In this document: positions 52,612 to 60,780 of the stretch, piece after piece | Position numbering within the stretch: the stretch's first letter is position 1 | Layout of the letters: every line of letters starts with the position of its first letter | Source: Knoellia sp. S7-12 | GTDB lineage: Bacteria > Actinomycetota > Actinomycetes > Actinomycetales > Dermatophilaceae | Direction: 5' to 3' | Assembly: GCF_040518285.1 (NCBI RefSeq) | Contig: NZ_CP155449.1 | Span: 868,001 to 932,000 of the forward strand | DNA: 64,000 bases | Notes under the pieces: generated by a model | Seen by the model: only the letters and a program-made list of their open reading frames with translations | Database searches by the model: none | What the model was told of the DNA's origin: nothing | Position numbers and translations under genes: made by a program

Positions 52612-53427
52612 TCAGCGGCCCTTGCGGAGGGCTGGTGTGCCGGCGGCGATGGTCGCGGGGTGGACGAAGAGCGGCAGCAGCCGGCGTGACGCGGGCGTGC
52701 GCAGTGCCTTGACCGCGGCCAGATGGGCCTCGCACCGCACGACCAGCTCGTCATAAGCGCCCTGACCCATGAGCTCGACGAGCTCGGCCCGGTTGCTGCG
52801 ATAGACCGGTTCGGCGCCGACGTGGGCCTCGGGGTTGCCGGAGCAGTACCAGTCGAGGTCGTGCCCGCCCGGACCCCAGCCACGACGGTCGTACTCACCG
52901 ATCGAGACCTCGAGGTATTTCGTGTCGTCAGGCTGCTTGACGGTCCGGAACGTGCGGCGGATCGGCAGCTGCCAGCACACGTCGGGCTTCTGGGTGTGCG
53001 GCGGCTTGCCGGTGAGGACCGCGTGCTGGTGGAGGGCGCAGCCGGCCCCGGCAGGGAAGCCGGGGCGGTTGTGGAAGATGCAGGCGCCGTCGACGACCTT
53101 GGTCTTGCGGGCGCCGTCCTCGAGCTCGGTCCACGCCGAGATCTTCGTCGGATTCTTGCGGTCGGGGCGCAGCTGCCACTCGTCCTCGCCGAGCTCCTCC
53201 ACGGCTGCGGCGACCCGCTTGAGGTCATCGTCATCGGAGAAGTGGGCCCCGAGGGTGCAGCAGCCGGCGTCCGGTTGGTCGGCATAGATGCCCTCGCAGC
53301 CCGAACCGAAGATGCACGTCCAGCGTGAGGTCAGCCAGGTGAGGTCGCAGCGGAACCGCTGTGCGGGGTCGGCAGGGTCGGGGAACTCCACCCAGGTGCG
53401 GGGGATGTCGAGCGGAGTCTCAGCCAC
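52612..53427 (-). CDS. Cysteine-rich cytoplasmic protein of unknown function
   Basis: A protein of 271 residues with no signal peptide and about ten cysteines in several clusters: [58 protein letters not shown] and WYCSG. The spacing suggests zinc or iron-sulfur binding, somewhat like YkgJ/DUF3109-type clusters, but I do not recognise the family. A TAGGGT box six bases before the GTG suggests a leaderless mRNA. It is divergent from the Ppx gene, which is its only obvious regulatory neighbour. Confidence 0.7.
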   Translation of the reverse strand: MAETPLDIPRTWVEFPDPADPAQRFRCDLTWLTSRWTCIFGSGCEGIYADQPDAGCCTLGAHFSDDDDLKRVAAAVEELGEDEWQLRPDRKNPTKISAWTELEDGARKTKVVDGACIFHNRPGFPAGAGCALHQHAVLTGKPPHTQKPDVCWQLPIRRTFRTVKQPDDTKYLEVSIGEYDRRGWGPGGHDLDWYCSGNPEAHVGAEPVYRSNRAELVELMGQGAYDELVVRCEAHLAAVKALRTPASRRLLPLFVHPATIAAGTPALRKGR

Positions 53428-53433
53428 CGGGTC

Positions 53434-53461
53434 ACCCTATGCCGCCGATGCCGACTACCGT
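53434..53461. promoter_or_regulatory. Back-to-back -10 boxes for two leaderless genes
   Basis: TAGGGT on the minus strand (53439-53434) is six bases from the GTG at 53427, and TACCGT (53456-53461) is six bases from the ATG at 53468. The promoters must share a region of only about 30 bases. Confidence 0.5.
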
Positions 53462-53467
53462 GGCACC

Positions 53468-54394
53468 ATGCGGCTTGGGGTCATCGATGTGGGTTCGAAT
53501 ACGGTGCACCTCCTCGTGGTCGACGCCCACATGGGCGCACAGCCGCTTCCGACGAGTTCGCACAAGCGCGAGTTGCGCCTCTCCGAGCACGTCACGGACA
53601 TCGGTGAGATCGACGAGGCGGGCCGTGGGCGGCTCGCCGACTTCGTCGCGGAGTGCCTCACCGTCGCTGAGGACCAGGGCGTCGAGGACCTCATGGGCTT
53701 TGTCACAAGTGCGATCCGCGAGGCGCCCAACGGCGACGAGGTCCTCGCCGAGGTCAAGGAACGCACCGGTGTCGTCCTCGACGTGCTCTCCGGCGAGGAA
53801 GAGGCGCGGTTGACCTTCCTGGCCGCTCGCCGCTGGTTCGGCTGGTCGGCCGGAACCCTCCTCGTCGCCGACATCGGTGGTGGCTCGCTCGAGATCGCCC
53901 AGGGCATGGATGAGGATCCTGACGTCGCCATCTCGCTTCCCCTCGGGGCCGGCCGGGTCACTCGCGACCACCTGCTCGGTGACCCTCCGGGTGTCGAGGC
54001 CGTGCGAGCCGCCCGCAAGCACGTGCGCGCCACGATCGCGCGCCAGCTGCGCCCGCTCACCAAGGCCGGGGCGCCGGACCGCGTCGTCGGGACCTCCAAG
54101 ACGATGCGGTCCCTCGCACGCATCACGGGCGCTGTGCCAAGCTCTGAGGGCATGTATGCCGCCCGCTACCTCGAGCGTGCCGCTCTCGACGCGATGCTGC
54201 CCGAGATCGCGACCATGCCGGCGGCACAGCGCAGCTCGCTCCCGGGTGTCTCGGCATCGCGGGCCCACCAGCTCCTCGCCGGCGGCATCGTGGCGTCCGC
54301 GACGATGGACCTGCTCGGCGTCGACCGCCTGGAGATCTGCCCCTGGGCCCTGCGCGAGGGCATCATCTTGCGCAGACTCGACGGAATGCACTGA
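53468..54394 (+). CDS. Ppx/GppA phosphatase family protein
   Basis: A protein of 308 residues with the sugar kinase/Hsp70 fold. It has [46 protein letters not shown] and [15 protein letters not shown], the standard nucleotide and phosphate loops of exopolyphosphatases and pppGpp phosphatases. It lacks the long C-terminal HD domain of E. coli Ppx, as do the short actinobacterial enzymes such as that of M. tuberculosis. The ATG at 53468 follows a -10 box. It is translated with the isomerase-like gene (TGATG). Confidence 0.9.
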   Translation: MRLGVIDVGSNTVHLLVVDAHMGAQPLPTSSHKRELRLSEHVTDIGEIDEAGRGRLADFVAECLTVAEDQGVEDLMGFVTSAIREAPNGDEVLAEVKERTGVVLDVLSGEEEARLTFLAARRWFGWSAGTLLVADIGGGSLEIAQGMDEDPDVAISLPLGAGRVTRDHLLGDPPGVEAVRAARKHVRATIARQLRPLTKAGAPDRVVGTSKTMRSLARITGAVPSSEGMYAARYLERAALDAMLPEIATMPAAQRSSLPGVSASRAHQLLAGGIVASATMDLLGVDRLEICPWALREGIILRRLDGMH

Positions 54395-55221
54395 TGGCGG
54401 CCGGCGACGCCGTGATCATCTCGGACATCCCGGTCGCCCTGTCCACGGCGTCGGTCTATCCCGAGAACTGCGCCGCCGCCTTCCAGCACGCCGCCAGGTT
54501 GGGCTATGACGGCGTCGAGGTGATGGTCTGGACCGATCCGGTGACCCAGGAGGCAGGTGCGCTGCGCGCACTCTCCGAGCTCCACGGCATACCCATCGTG
54601 TCCATCCACGCACCGACGCTGCTGATCAGCCAGCGGATCTTCGGGGTCGAGGCCTGGGGCAAGGTCGACAGGTCGATCGAGCTCGCGCACGAAGTCGGTG
54701 CCGAGACCGTCGTGCTGCACCCGCCGTTCCGGTGGCAGAAGGAGTACGCCCGCGACTTCACCGACGGCATTGCGACGCGCGAGCACGAATCGGGTATCAC
54801 CCTCGCCGTCGAGAACATGTTCCCGTGGCGGGTCGGTGGTCGCGAGATCGAGGCCTACCTGCCGCACTGGGACCCGGTGCCGCAGCCCTATGACCATGTG
54901 ACGCTCGACCTCTCGCACACGGCGACCGCCGGATCCGATGCGCTGGCCATGGTGGAAGCACTCGGCCCACGCCTTGCCCACCTGCATCTGGCTGACGGGC
55001 TCGGGTCGATGAGGGACGAGCACCTGGTTCCCGGGCGTGGGTCGCAGCCGTGTGCCGAGGTGCTGGATGTGTTGGTGCACAACGGTTTTGATGGCGCCAT
55101 CGTCGTCGAGGTCTCCACCCGCCGGCTGACCGTCGATCAGCGCGAGCTCGCCCTGGCCGAGTCGCTGGCGTTCTGCCGACTCCACCTCGCCTCAGCGGTC
55201 GAGGGTGAGGGTGCCTCGTGA
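54394..55221 (+). CDS. Sugar phosphate isomerase/epimerase-like TIM-barrel protein
   Basis: A protein of 275 residues of the AP endonuclease 2 fold: VALSTASVYPENCAAAFQHAARLGYDGVEVMVW, then VSIHAPTLLI, VVLHPPFRWQ, LAVENMFPW, LDLSHTATAGSDAL and HLHLADG. These supply the His, Glu and Asp metal ligands. The substrate cannot be named, but its position after the Ppx gene is conserved in actinobacteria. The stop overlaps the TetR gene by four bases (GTGA). Confidence 0.83.
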   Translation: MAAGDAVIISDIPVALSTASVYPENCAAAFQHAARLGYDGVEVMVWTDPVTQEAGALRALSELHGIPIVSIHAPTLLISQRIFGVEAWGKVDRSIELAHEVGAETVVLHPPFRWQKEYARDFTDGIATREHESGITLAVENMFPWRVGGREIEAYLPHWDPVPQPYDHVTLDLSHTATAGSDALAMVEALGPRLAHLHLADGLGSMRDEHLVPGRGSQPCAEVLDVLVHNGFDGAIVVEVSTRRLTVDQRELALAESLAFCRLHLASAVEGEGAS

Positions 55222-55832
55222 GCCCGCGCGGACGGCGTCCCGGGGGAGAGGACACGCGTGCCGCGATCATTGCCGCCGCCAGGGTCGAGTTCTCCCAGCG
55301 GGGCTATGACGGAACCTCGCTGCGCGGCATCGCCCGGGAGGCCGGCGTCGACGCCAAGTTGGTCCACCACTACTTCGACGGCAAGACGGAGCTGTTCGCC
55401 GAGGTCATGTCCTTCCCCGCCAACCCCGCAGTCCTCGTCGAGCGGATTGCCGCGGCCCCCCGTTCGCAGTTGGGCGAGACGCTCGCGCGGGTCTTCCTGA
55501 CGGTGTGGGATGCCCCCGAGGGGCGGGAGCGGTTCGCGGCGATGTTTGCCGCTGCAGCGGCCCACGAGGAGCACGCCCGGATGGTCCGAGAGTTCGTCGG
55601 CCGCGAGATCCTCCATCGCGTGGTGGAGACGATGAGGGCGGACGGGATGGAGCCGGTGCGTCCGGGGGAGTCGCTCGAGACGCGGGTCGCCCTCGGTGCC
55701 GCGCAGCTGATCGGCATGGGAATGCTCCGCTATGTCGTCAAGGTGCCAGCGGTGGCCGACGCCTCGATCGAGGAGCTGGTCGCCATCCTCGGCCCGACCC
55801 TCCAGAACCACCTCGTCCCGCCGTCCAGCTGA
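55218..55832 (+). CDS. TetR-family regulator upstream of an ABC exporter
   Basis: A protein of 204 residues. The N-terminal helix-turn-helix is RAAIIAAARVEFSQRGYDGTSLRGIAREAGVDAKLVHHYFDGKTELFAEVM, and the rest is a helical ligand domain of the TetR_C type found with ABC-2 exporters. It overlaps the isomerase gene but is followed by a 89-base gap with a separate promoter and a perfect 7-2-7 palindrome at the start of the ABC gene, the likely operator. The ligand is unknown. Confidence 0.87.
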   Translation: MSPRGRRPGGEDTRAAIIAAARVEFSQRGYDGTSLRGIAREAGVDAKLVHHYFDGKTELFAEVMSFPANPAVLVERIAAAPRSQLGETLARVFLTVWDAPEGRERFAAMFAAAAAHEEHARMVREFVGREILHRVVETMRADGMEPVRPGESLETRVALGAAQLIGMGMLRYVVKVPAVADASIEELVAILGPTLQNHLVPPSS

Positions 55833-55885
55833 GCATGGGCGTCCGCACCTGGCGGCTGGGGTTGTCGACGTGCCGGCCGCAAGGC

Positions 55886-55929
55886 TTGTGCCAGATGCCG
55901 TGTCGGGTCTAAATTCATCACATGATGAA
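55886..55929 (+). promoter_or_regulatory. Leaderless promoter and operator of the ABC exporter genes
   Basis: TTGTGC (55886-55891) and TAAATT (55910-55915) are 18 bases apart, and the start codon ATG at 55922 is six bases from the -10. TTCATCACATGATGAA (55914-55929), a perfect 7-2-7 palindrome, covers the -10 end and the first codons, where a repressor would block both transcription and translation. Confidence 0.7.
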
Positions 55930-56671
55930 AAACGCGAACGCGGACGCGATCGTCGTGGAGCGCCTGCGCGTGGTCCGCGGCGACCGCGAGGTCCTGCCCG
56001 ACCTCAGCCTGACCGTGCCTGCCGGCCAGGTCGTGGGACTGCTCGGGCCCAGCGGGGGAGGCAAGTCCACCCTCATGCGCGCCATCGTCGGGGTGCAGAA
56101 GGTCGCTTCCGGCGATGTCAGCGTGCTCGGCGAACCCGCGGGATCGCCCGGCCTGCGCCATCGCGTCGGCTACGTCACGCAGTCACCGAGCGTCTACGCC
56201 GACCTCTCGGTGCGCCACAACCTCGCCTACTTCGCCAAGGTCCTCGGCGCACCCAAGGGCGCCGTCGACCGGGCCATCGACTCCGTCGACCTCGCGAGCC
56301 ACGCAGATGCCTCGGTCGGCAATCTCTCCGGCGGGCAGCGGTCGCGGGTCTCGCTCGCCGCAGCCCTCGTCGGCGATCCCGAGTTGCTCGTCCTCGATGA
56401 ACCGACGGTCGGCCTCGACCCGGTCCTGCGCCGCGACCTCTGGGACCTCTTCCGCCGCCTCGCCCACGACGAGGGGCGCACCCTGCTCGTCTCGAGTCAT
56501 GTCATGGACGAGGCCACTCGCTGTGACCGCCTGCTCCTCCTGCGGGAGGGCGTCATCCTCAGCGACTCCACCCTCCCCGAGCTGCTCGACCGCACCGGCG
56601 CACCTGATGCCGAGAAGGCGTTCCTCGCCCTGGTCGATGCGGCCGCGGCCACGACAGGAGGCCGGTCATGA
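55922..56671 (+). CDS. ABC transporter ATP-binding protein
   Basis: A protein of 249 residues. Walker A is LLGPSGGGKSTLMRA, the signature is NLSGGQRSRVSLAAAL, Walker B is LLVLDEPTVGLDP, and the H loop follows in LLVSSHVMDEA. It starts in a tandem ATGATG inside the palindrome; either could be used. The overlap with the permease (ATGA) shows that the two proteins form one exporter. TetR control fits drug or lipid export. Confidence 0.92.
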   Translation: MMKNANADAIVVERLRVVRGDREVLPDLSLTVPAGQVVGLLGPSGGGKSTLMRAIVGVQKVASGDVSVLGEPAGSPGLRHRVGYVTQSPSVYADLSVRHNLAYFAKVLGAPKGAVDRAIDSVDLASHADASVGNLSGGQRSRVSLAAALVGDPELLVLDEPTVGLDPVLRRDLWDLFRRLAHDEGRTLLVSSHVMDEATRCDRLLLLREGVILSDSTLPELLDRTGAPDAEKAFLALVDAAAATTGGRS

Positions 56672-57402
56672 ACCCGCGCATCACCCTCGCCACGGCCGCG
56701 CGCATCCTGCGTCAGCTGCGCGCCGACCACCGCACCATCGCGTTGATGCTCGTCGTGCCGTGCGTCCTCATCGGTCTGCTGGCCTGGATCTTCGACGGCA
56801 CACCGGTCTTCGATCGCGTGGGTGCGGCGCTGCTGGGTGTCTTCCCCTTCGTCGTGATGTTCATCGTGACGAGCGTGGCAACGCTGCGTGAACGCACCTC
56901 GGGCACCCTCGAGCGGCTCCTCACCACACCGCTCGGCAAGGGGGACTTCATGCTCGGCTACGCCCTTGCCTTCGGGGTGATGGCCGTCGTGCAGGCCCTT
57001 GTCGCAACGGGATTCGCCGTCTGGGTCTGCGACCTGGACGTCGCGGGCCCGACGTGGCTGCTGGTCGTCGTCGCGGTCTGTGACGCACTCCTCGGCACTG
57101 CGCTGGGCCTGCTGGTGAGCGGCTTTGCGTCCAGCGAGTTCCAGGCGGTGCAGTTCATGCCGGCGTTCGTGCTCCCACAGTTCCTCCTGTGCGGACTGCT
57201 CGTCCCGCGTGACTCCCTGCCGTCGGTCCTGTCCACGTTCTCGGACTACCTACCCCTCTCGTATGCCGTGGACGCGATGCGCACGATCGCTGCGGTTCCC
57301 GAACCACTGAGTGACGTTTCGAGCGACATCGGGATCATCATCGGCGCCATCGTCCTGGCGCTTGCCCTCGGGAGTCTGACCCTGCGCCGCCGCACCGCCT
57401 GA
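56668..57402 (+). CDS. ABC-2 type permease
   Basis: A protein of 244 residues with about six transmembrane helices. TLRERTSGTLERLLTTPLGKGDFMLGYALAFG is the conserved cytoplasmic loop of ABC-2 exporters of the DrrB/NodJ group, and FMPAFVLPQFLLCGLLVPRDSLP lies before the last helices. It pairs with the ATPase through overlapping codons. The substrate is unknown. Confidence 0.9.
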   Translation: MNPRITLATAARILRQLRADHRTIALMLVVPCVLIGLLAWIFDGTPVFDRVGAALLGVFPFVVMFIVTSVATLRERTSGTLERLLTTPLGKGDFMLGYALAFGVMAVVQALVATGFAVWVCDLDVAGPTWLLVVVAVCDALLGTALGLLVSGFASSEFQAVQFMPAFVLPQFLLCGLLVPRDSLPSVLSTFSDYLPLSYAVDAMRTIAAVPEPLSDVSSDIGIIIGAIVLALALGSLTLRRRTA

Positions 57403-57497
57403 CCCAGGCTCGACGCTGGAGGTGGGGCGAGAGGAGGTGAGGCGGGCGCGGAGCTGGGCGGACGGCATACCCGTCCGAAGTGCCGCAACGGAGCCGA

Positions 57498-57503
57498 TAA
57501 CCT
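57498..57503 (+). promoter_or_regulatory. -10 box TAACCT of the proline dehydrogenase gene
   Basis: TAACCT ends seven bases before the GTG at 57511, indicating a leaderless transcript. Confidence 0.5.
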
Positions 57504-57510
57504 GACCGAC

Positions 57511-58461
57511 GTGGATGCCTCAGACCTGCTTCGCTCCAGTCTCCTGCACCTCTCCGACTCCTCGCTCGTGCGCAGCACGATCGAGAAGGCACCGGTGAGT
57601 CGCTCCGTCGTGCAGCGCTACGTGCCCGGCACAGGCGTCGCCGACGCCGTCGGAGCTGCAGCCGAACTGCGCGCAACGAACCGCATGGTGACAATCGACT
57701 ACCTCGGCGAGGACACGCTGGATGCCGGGCAGGCTGCCCACACGGTCGACACCTATGTCGGGCTGCTCCGCGCGCTCCGGGCCCGCGACCTGACCCAGTT
57801 CGGTGCGGCCGAAGTCAGCGTCAAGCTCAGCGCCGTGGGTCAGGCGCTGCCGCAGGACGGCGAGCAGATCGCCCTCGACAACGCCCGGCGCCTCTGCGAG
57901 ATCGCCAAGGACGCCGACACGACGGTCACCCTCGACATGGAGGACCACACGACGACCGACTCAACGCTGTCGATCCTCGCCGAGTTGCGCAAGGACTTCC
58001 CCGACACCGGCGCCGTCCTCCAGTCCTACCTCCACCGCACCGAGTCCGACTGTCGCGACCTCGCCCACGCCGGCAGCCGGGTCCGCCTCTGCAAGGGCGC
58101 CTACAAGGAGCCTGCCTCGGTCGCCTATCAGGACGCCGAGGACGTGGACCTGTCCTATGTGCGTTGCCTCAGGGTGCTCATGGAGGGCGATGGCTACCCG
58201 ATGGTGGCCAGCCACGACCCCCGACTCATCGACATCGCCCGCGCTCTTGCGAGCCGACATGGCCGCGAGCCCGACACCTACGAGTTCCAGATGCTCTTCG
58301 GCATCCGCCCCGACGAGCAGACCCGCATCGCCGACCGTGGGCACCAGATGCGCGTCTACCTGCCGTTCGGCGAGGAGTGGTACGGCTACCTCATGCGCCG
58401 GATGGCCGAGCGTCCGGCCAACCTGCAGTTCTTCTTGCGCAGCCTCGTCACCAAGGGCTGA
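57511..58461 (+). CDS. Proline dehydrogenase (monofunctional)
   Basis: A protein of 316 residues, the FAD-dependent first step of proline breakdown to pyrroline-5-carboxylate. The barrel has EVSVKLSAVGQALPQDG, VTLDMEDHTTTDS, QSYLHRTESDCRDL, VRLCKGAYKEP and FQMLFGIRPDEQ, with the C-terminal RVYLPFGEEWYGYLMRRMAERP that binds proline. It lacks the aldehyde dehydrogenase half of PutA, as usual in Gram-positives. The gene for the reverse reaction, proC, follows after 190 bases that include a hairpin. Confidence 0.93.
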   Translation: MDASDLLRSSLLHLSDSSLVRSTIEKAPVSRSVVQRYVPGTGVADAVGAAAELRATNRMVTIDYLGEDTLDAGQAAHTVDTYVGLLRALRARDLTQFGAAEVSVKLSAVGQALPQDGEQIALDNARRLCEIAKDADTTVTLDMEDHTTTDSTLSILAELRKDFPDTGAVLQSYLHRTESDCRDLAHAGSRVRLCKGAYKEPASVAYQDAEDVDLSYVRCLRVLMEGDGYPMVASHDPRLIDIARALASRHGREPDTYEFQMLFGIRPDEQTRIADRGHQMRVYLPFGEEWYGYLMRRMAERPANLQFFLRSLVTKG

Positions 58462-58477
58462 CCCGCAGGATCGGCGG

Positions 58478-58567
58478 GCCGACGGACATGCAGTGGTCCC
58501 GCCGAGCCCGCCCGGGACGCCCAGCGCGTGTTCAGCAACGCCTCGCCGAGGAGGGCACTGCATGTCC
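58478..58567. repeat. Hairpin repeat of the ACGGACATGCA family, copy 2
   Basis: GGACATGCAGTG (58484-58495) pairs perfectly with CACTGCATGTCC (58556-58567). The longer left end, GCCGACGGACATGCAGTG from 58478, is the exact complement of the right end of copy 1 near 21660-21677. It lies between proline dehydrogenase and proC and may terminate the former. Confidence 0.7.
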
Positions 58568-58639
58568 AAAGGTTCGCCGGGAGGCGCGCGGCCCGCATGC
58601 CGGCGGTGAAACGGGGTGAACCGCGAGGTGAGGAGGGCT

Positions 58640-58645
58640 TAGTCT
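58640..58645 (+). promoter_or_regulatory. -10 box TAGTCT of proC
   Basis: TAGTCT ends six bases before the ATG at 58652, indicating a leaderless transcript. Confidence 0.5.
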
Positions 58646-58651
58646 CGCGGC

Positions 58652-59452
58652 ATGGGAACGGTTGCGATCTTTGGTGCCGGCGTCATGGGCGAGACCCTGC
58701 TCTCAGGTCTGCTGCGTGCCGGCCGACCTGCTGACGAGCTCGTCATCACTGAGCGACGGCCGGAGCGCGCCGCCGAGCTGACCGACAAGTACGGCGTGCG
58801 GGCCGTGAGCAACATCGAGGCCGCTGCCGAGGCCGACACGCTGGTCCTCGTCGTCAAGCCGCAGGACATGGCGGCCCTCCTCGATGAGATCAGCCCACAC
58901 GTCGCTGACGGCAACCTTGTCGTGAGTCTCGCCGCCGGGATCACGACGGAGTTCCTCGAAAGCCGTCTGGCAGAGGGCCGTTCGGTCGTTCGCGTCATGC
59001 CCAACACCCCGGCCCTCGTCGACCAGGGCATGGCTGCCGTGAGCGGTGGCAAGCACTGCCTCCCCGAGCAGCTCGAACACGCCATTGAGCTCCTTGCCGC
59101 CACCGGCAAGGTCACCGAAGTCCCTGAGAAGCAGCTCGACGCGGTCACGGCGATCTCCGGCAGCGGACCGGCCTACATCTTCTATGTCGTCGAGGCCATG
59201 ATCGAAGCGGGAGTCGTCCTCGGTATGCCGCGTGCCACCGCCACCGAACTCGTCACCCAAACCCTCTATGGCGCCGCCACGATGCTGCGCGAGACCGGTC
59301 AGCACCCGACCGTCCTGCGCGAGCAGGTCACCTCGCCCGGCGGCACGACGGCTGCGGCCCTGCGGGTTCTCGACGACCACAAGGTCCGCGCTGCATTCGT
59401 CACGGCGATGGAGGCGGCGGCCGTCCGCTCGCGCGAGCTGTCCGATGGCTGA
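58652..59452 (+). CDS. proC: Pyrroline-5-carboxylate reductase
   Basis: A protein of 266 residues, last step of proline synthesis with NAD(P)H. The Rossmann loop is AIFGAGVMGETLLSGLLRAG; later VRVMPNTPALVDQGMAAVSGG and ITAISGSGPAYIFY-like AVTAISGSGPAYIFYVVEAM, then REQVTSPGGTTAAALRVLDD, complete the family signature. Its end overlaps the first of two acetyltransferase genes by eight bases. It occupies the conserved actinobacterial slot near the small HTH and bS22 genes. Confidence 0.95.
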   Translation: MGTVAIFGAGVMGETLLSGLLRAGRPADELVITERRPERAAELTDKYGVRAVSNIEAAAEADTLVLVVKPQDMAALLDEISPHVADGNLVVSLAAGITTEFLESRLAEGRSVVRVMPNTPALVDQGMAAVSGGKHCLPEQLEHAIELLAATGKVTEVPEKQLDAVTAISGSGPAYIFYVVEAMIEAGVVLGMPRATATELVTQTLYGAATMLRETGQHPTVLREQVTSPGGTTAAALRVLDDHKVRAAFVTAMEAAAVRSRELSDG

Positions 59453-60002
59453 GCCGATGGCTGAATCGGTAGCGGTCGCCAACGTCGTCCCGGTCACCGA
59501 GGCCAACTGGCGCACCTATCGCGACGTGCGTCTCGCCTCGCTCCTCGACACCCCACGCGCCTTCGCCAACACGTATGCCGTGAGTGCGGCCTACCCGGAC
59601 ACCTCCTGGCTCGCGCGCCTCACCTCGATGAGAGTCTTTCTCGCGATGCTCGACGATCGACCTGTCGGCACCGTCGCGATCTGGCACGGCAAGGACCAGC
59701 CCGACGACGAGGTCTATCTCATCGGGATGTGGGTCTCGGCGTCCGTGCGCGGTCAGGGCTTCGGAGACCTCCTCGTCTGCGCCGCCCTCGACGCCGCAGG
59801 TCAGGACGGGTACGCGCGAGTCCACCTCGAAGTCGCGCAGGAGAACCTCCCCGCTCAACGCCTCTACGAACGCCACGGATTCACGCCCACCGGCACCACC
59901 TGGGACAACCCGCTCTATGGCGGGATCCGCGAGATCGGGTATGCCGTCAATGTGGACCCGGTTTGCCGCCCGTCGGTGCCGTCAGAGACAGTGGACGCAT
60001 GA
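59445..60002 (+). CDS. GNAT-family acetyltransferase
   Basis: A protein of about 185 residues. The acetyl-CoA site is GMWVSASVRGQGFGDLLVCAALDAA, with VHLEVAQENLPAQRLYERHGF as the C-terminal motif, both standard for small-molecule GNAT enzymes. The ATG at 59445 overlaps proC; one at 59457 is also possible. It is the first of a tandem pair with the next gene (ATGA overlap). Its substrate is unknown. Confidence 0.83.
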   Translation: MAEPMAESVAVANVVPVTEANWRTYRDVRLASLLDTPRAFANTYAVSAAYPDTSWLARLTSMRVFLAMLDDRPVGTVAIWHGKDQPDDEVYLIGMWVSASVRGQGFGDLLVCAALDAAGQDGYARVHLEVAQENLPAQRLYERHGFTPTGTTWDNPLYGGIREIGYAVNVDPVCRPSVPSETVDA

Positions 60003-60526
60003 GCGAAATCAGCGTGCGCCCCTTGGGCGAAGAGGACTGGCAGCAGTACCGCGACACGCGGCTGACCGCTCTGCGCGAGTCGCCCGAAGCCTTCGCGGCC
60101 ACCGTGGACGAGGAAGGGGCCTTCGACGAGGACTTCTGGCGTCTGCGGATGAACCGCTCCGCCCGACTCCTCGCCGAACGCGACGGAAGCCCGCTCGGCA
60201 TCGTCAGTGTCGGCCGCTCGAGCGATGAGAACCCCAAGACCTCCGAGCTTTTCGGGCTCTGGGTGTCACCCGAGGCCCGCGGCAGTGGCGTGGCCTCTGC
60301 TCTCGTGCGCGCCGGTGCCAACCTGGCCCGCAGTCAGGGGCAGACGCAGCTTGCCTACTGGGTCGGCAGCGACAACGGACGCGGCGTCGCGTTTGCCAGC
60401 GGCTTCGGATTCCGCCCGACGGCGGAGCGCCGCGCCATGCGGGTCAAGAGCGAAGACGACGAGGACGAGGTCGCCATGGTGCTCGCGCTCGGCGGCGACC
60501 GCGGGTCTGTGCCCACCGACTTCTAG
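59999..60526 (+). CDS. GNAT-family acetyltransferase, second of a tandem pair
   Basis: A protein of 175 residues with GLWVSPEARGSGVASALVRAGANLA and YWVGSDNGRGVAFASGFGF in the acetyl-CoA binding half. It resembles its neighbour in plan (both begin with a NWRTYRDVRL / DWQQYRDTRL region), which suggests an old duplication, but the sequences are well diverged. It overlaps the first by four bases. Its substrate is unknown. Confidence 0.82.
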   Translation: MSEISVRPLGEEDWQQYRDTRLTALRESPEAFAATVDEEGAFDEDFWRLRMNRSARLLAERDGSPLGIVSVGRSSDENPKTSELFGLWVSPEARGSGVASALVRAGANLARSQGQTQLAYWVGSDNGRGVAFASGFGFRPTAERRAMRVKSEDDEDEVAMVLALGGDRGSVPTDF

Positions 60527-60558
60527 TCGCGCTTCGTCTCTCTTTGCGCTGTCGCGAG

Positions 60559-60652
60559 CGGGTATGCCGTTCGCCGCAGTCCCATCCGCACTCGCGCGCA
60601 GAGCGCGCTTCGCGCTCCCGCCAGGCCCAGCCAGCGGCGAACGGCATACCCG
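60559..60652. repeat. Large GTATGCCG inverted repeat between convergent genes
   Basis: Perfect 18-bp arms at 60559-60576 (CGGGTATGCCGTTCGCCG) and 60635-60652, with further GC-rich pairing inside (60590-60625). It lies in the 254-base gap between convergent genes, which otherwise holds nothing recognisable, and probably terminates both. Confidence 0.75.
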
Positions 60653-60780
60653 ATCGCTCCGTCGGTGACGTGCGCACGTTCTTGGGTCGGCTCGCCTTCT
60701 CCAGCGGTTACCGCTTTCGTGGCTCGCTTCTTTGCGCGGTTGGCGCGGGCTGCGGAGTGACTACTTGGGGGGTTTGATCG

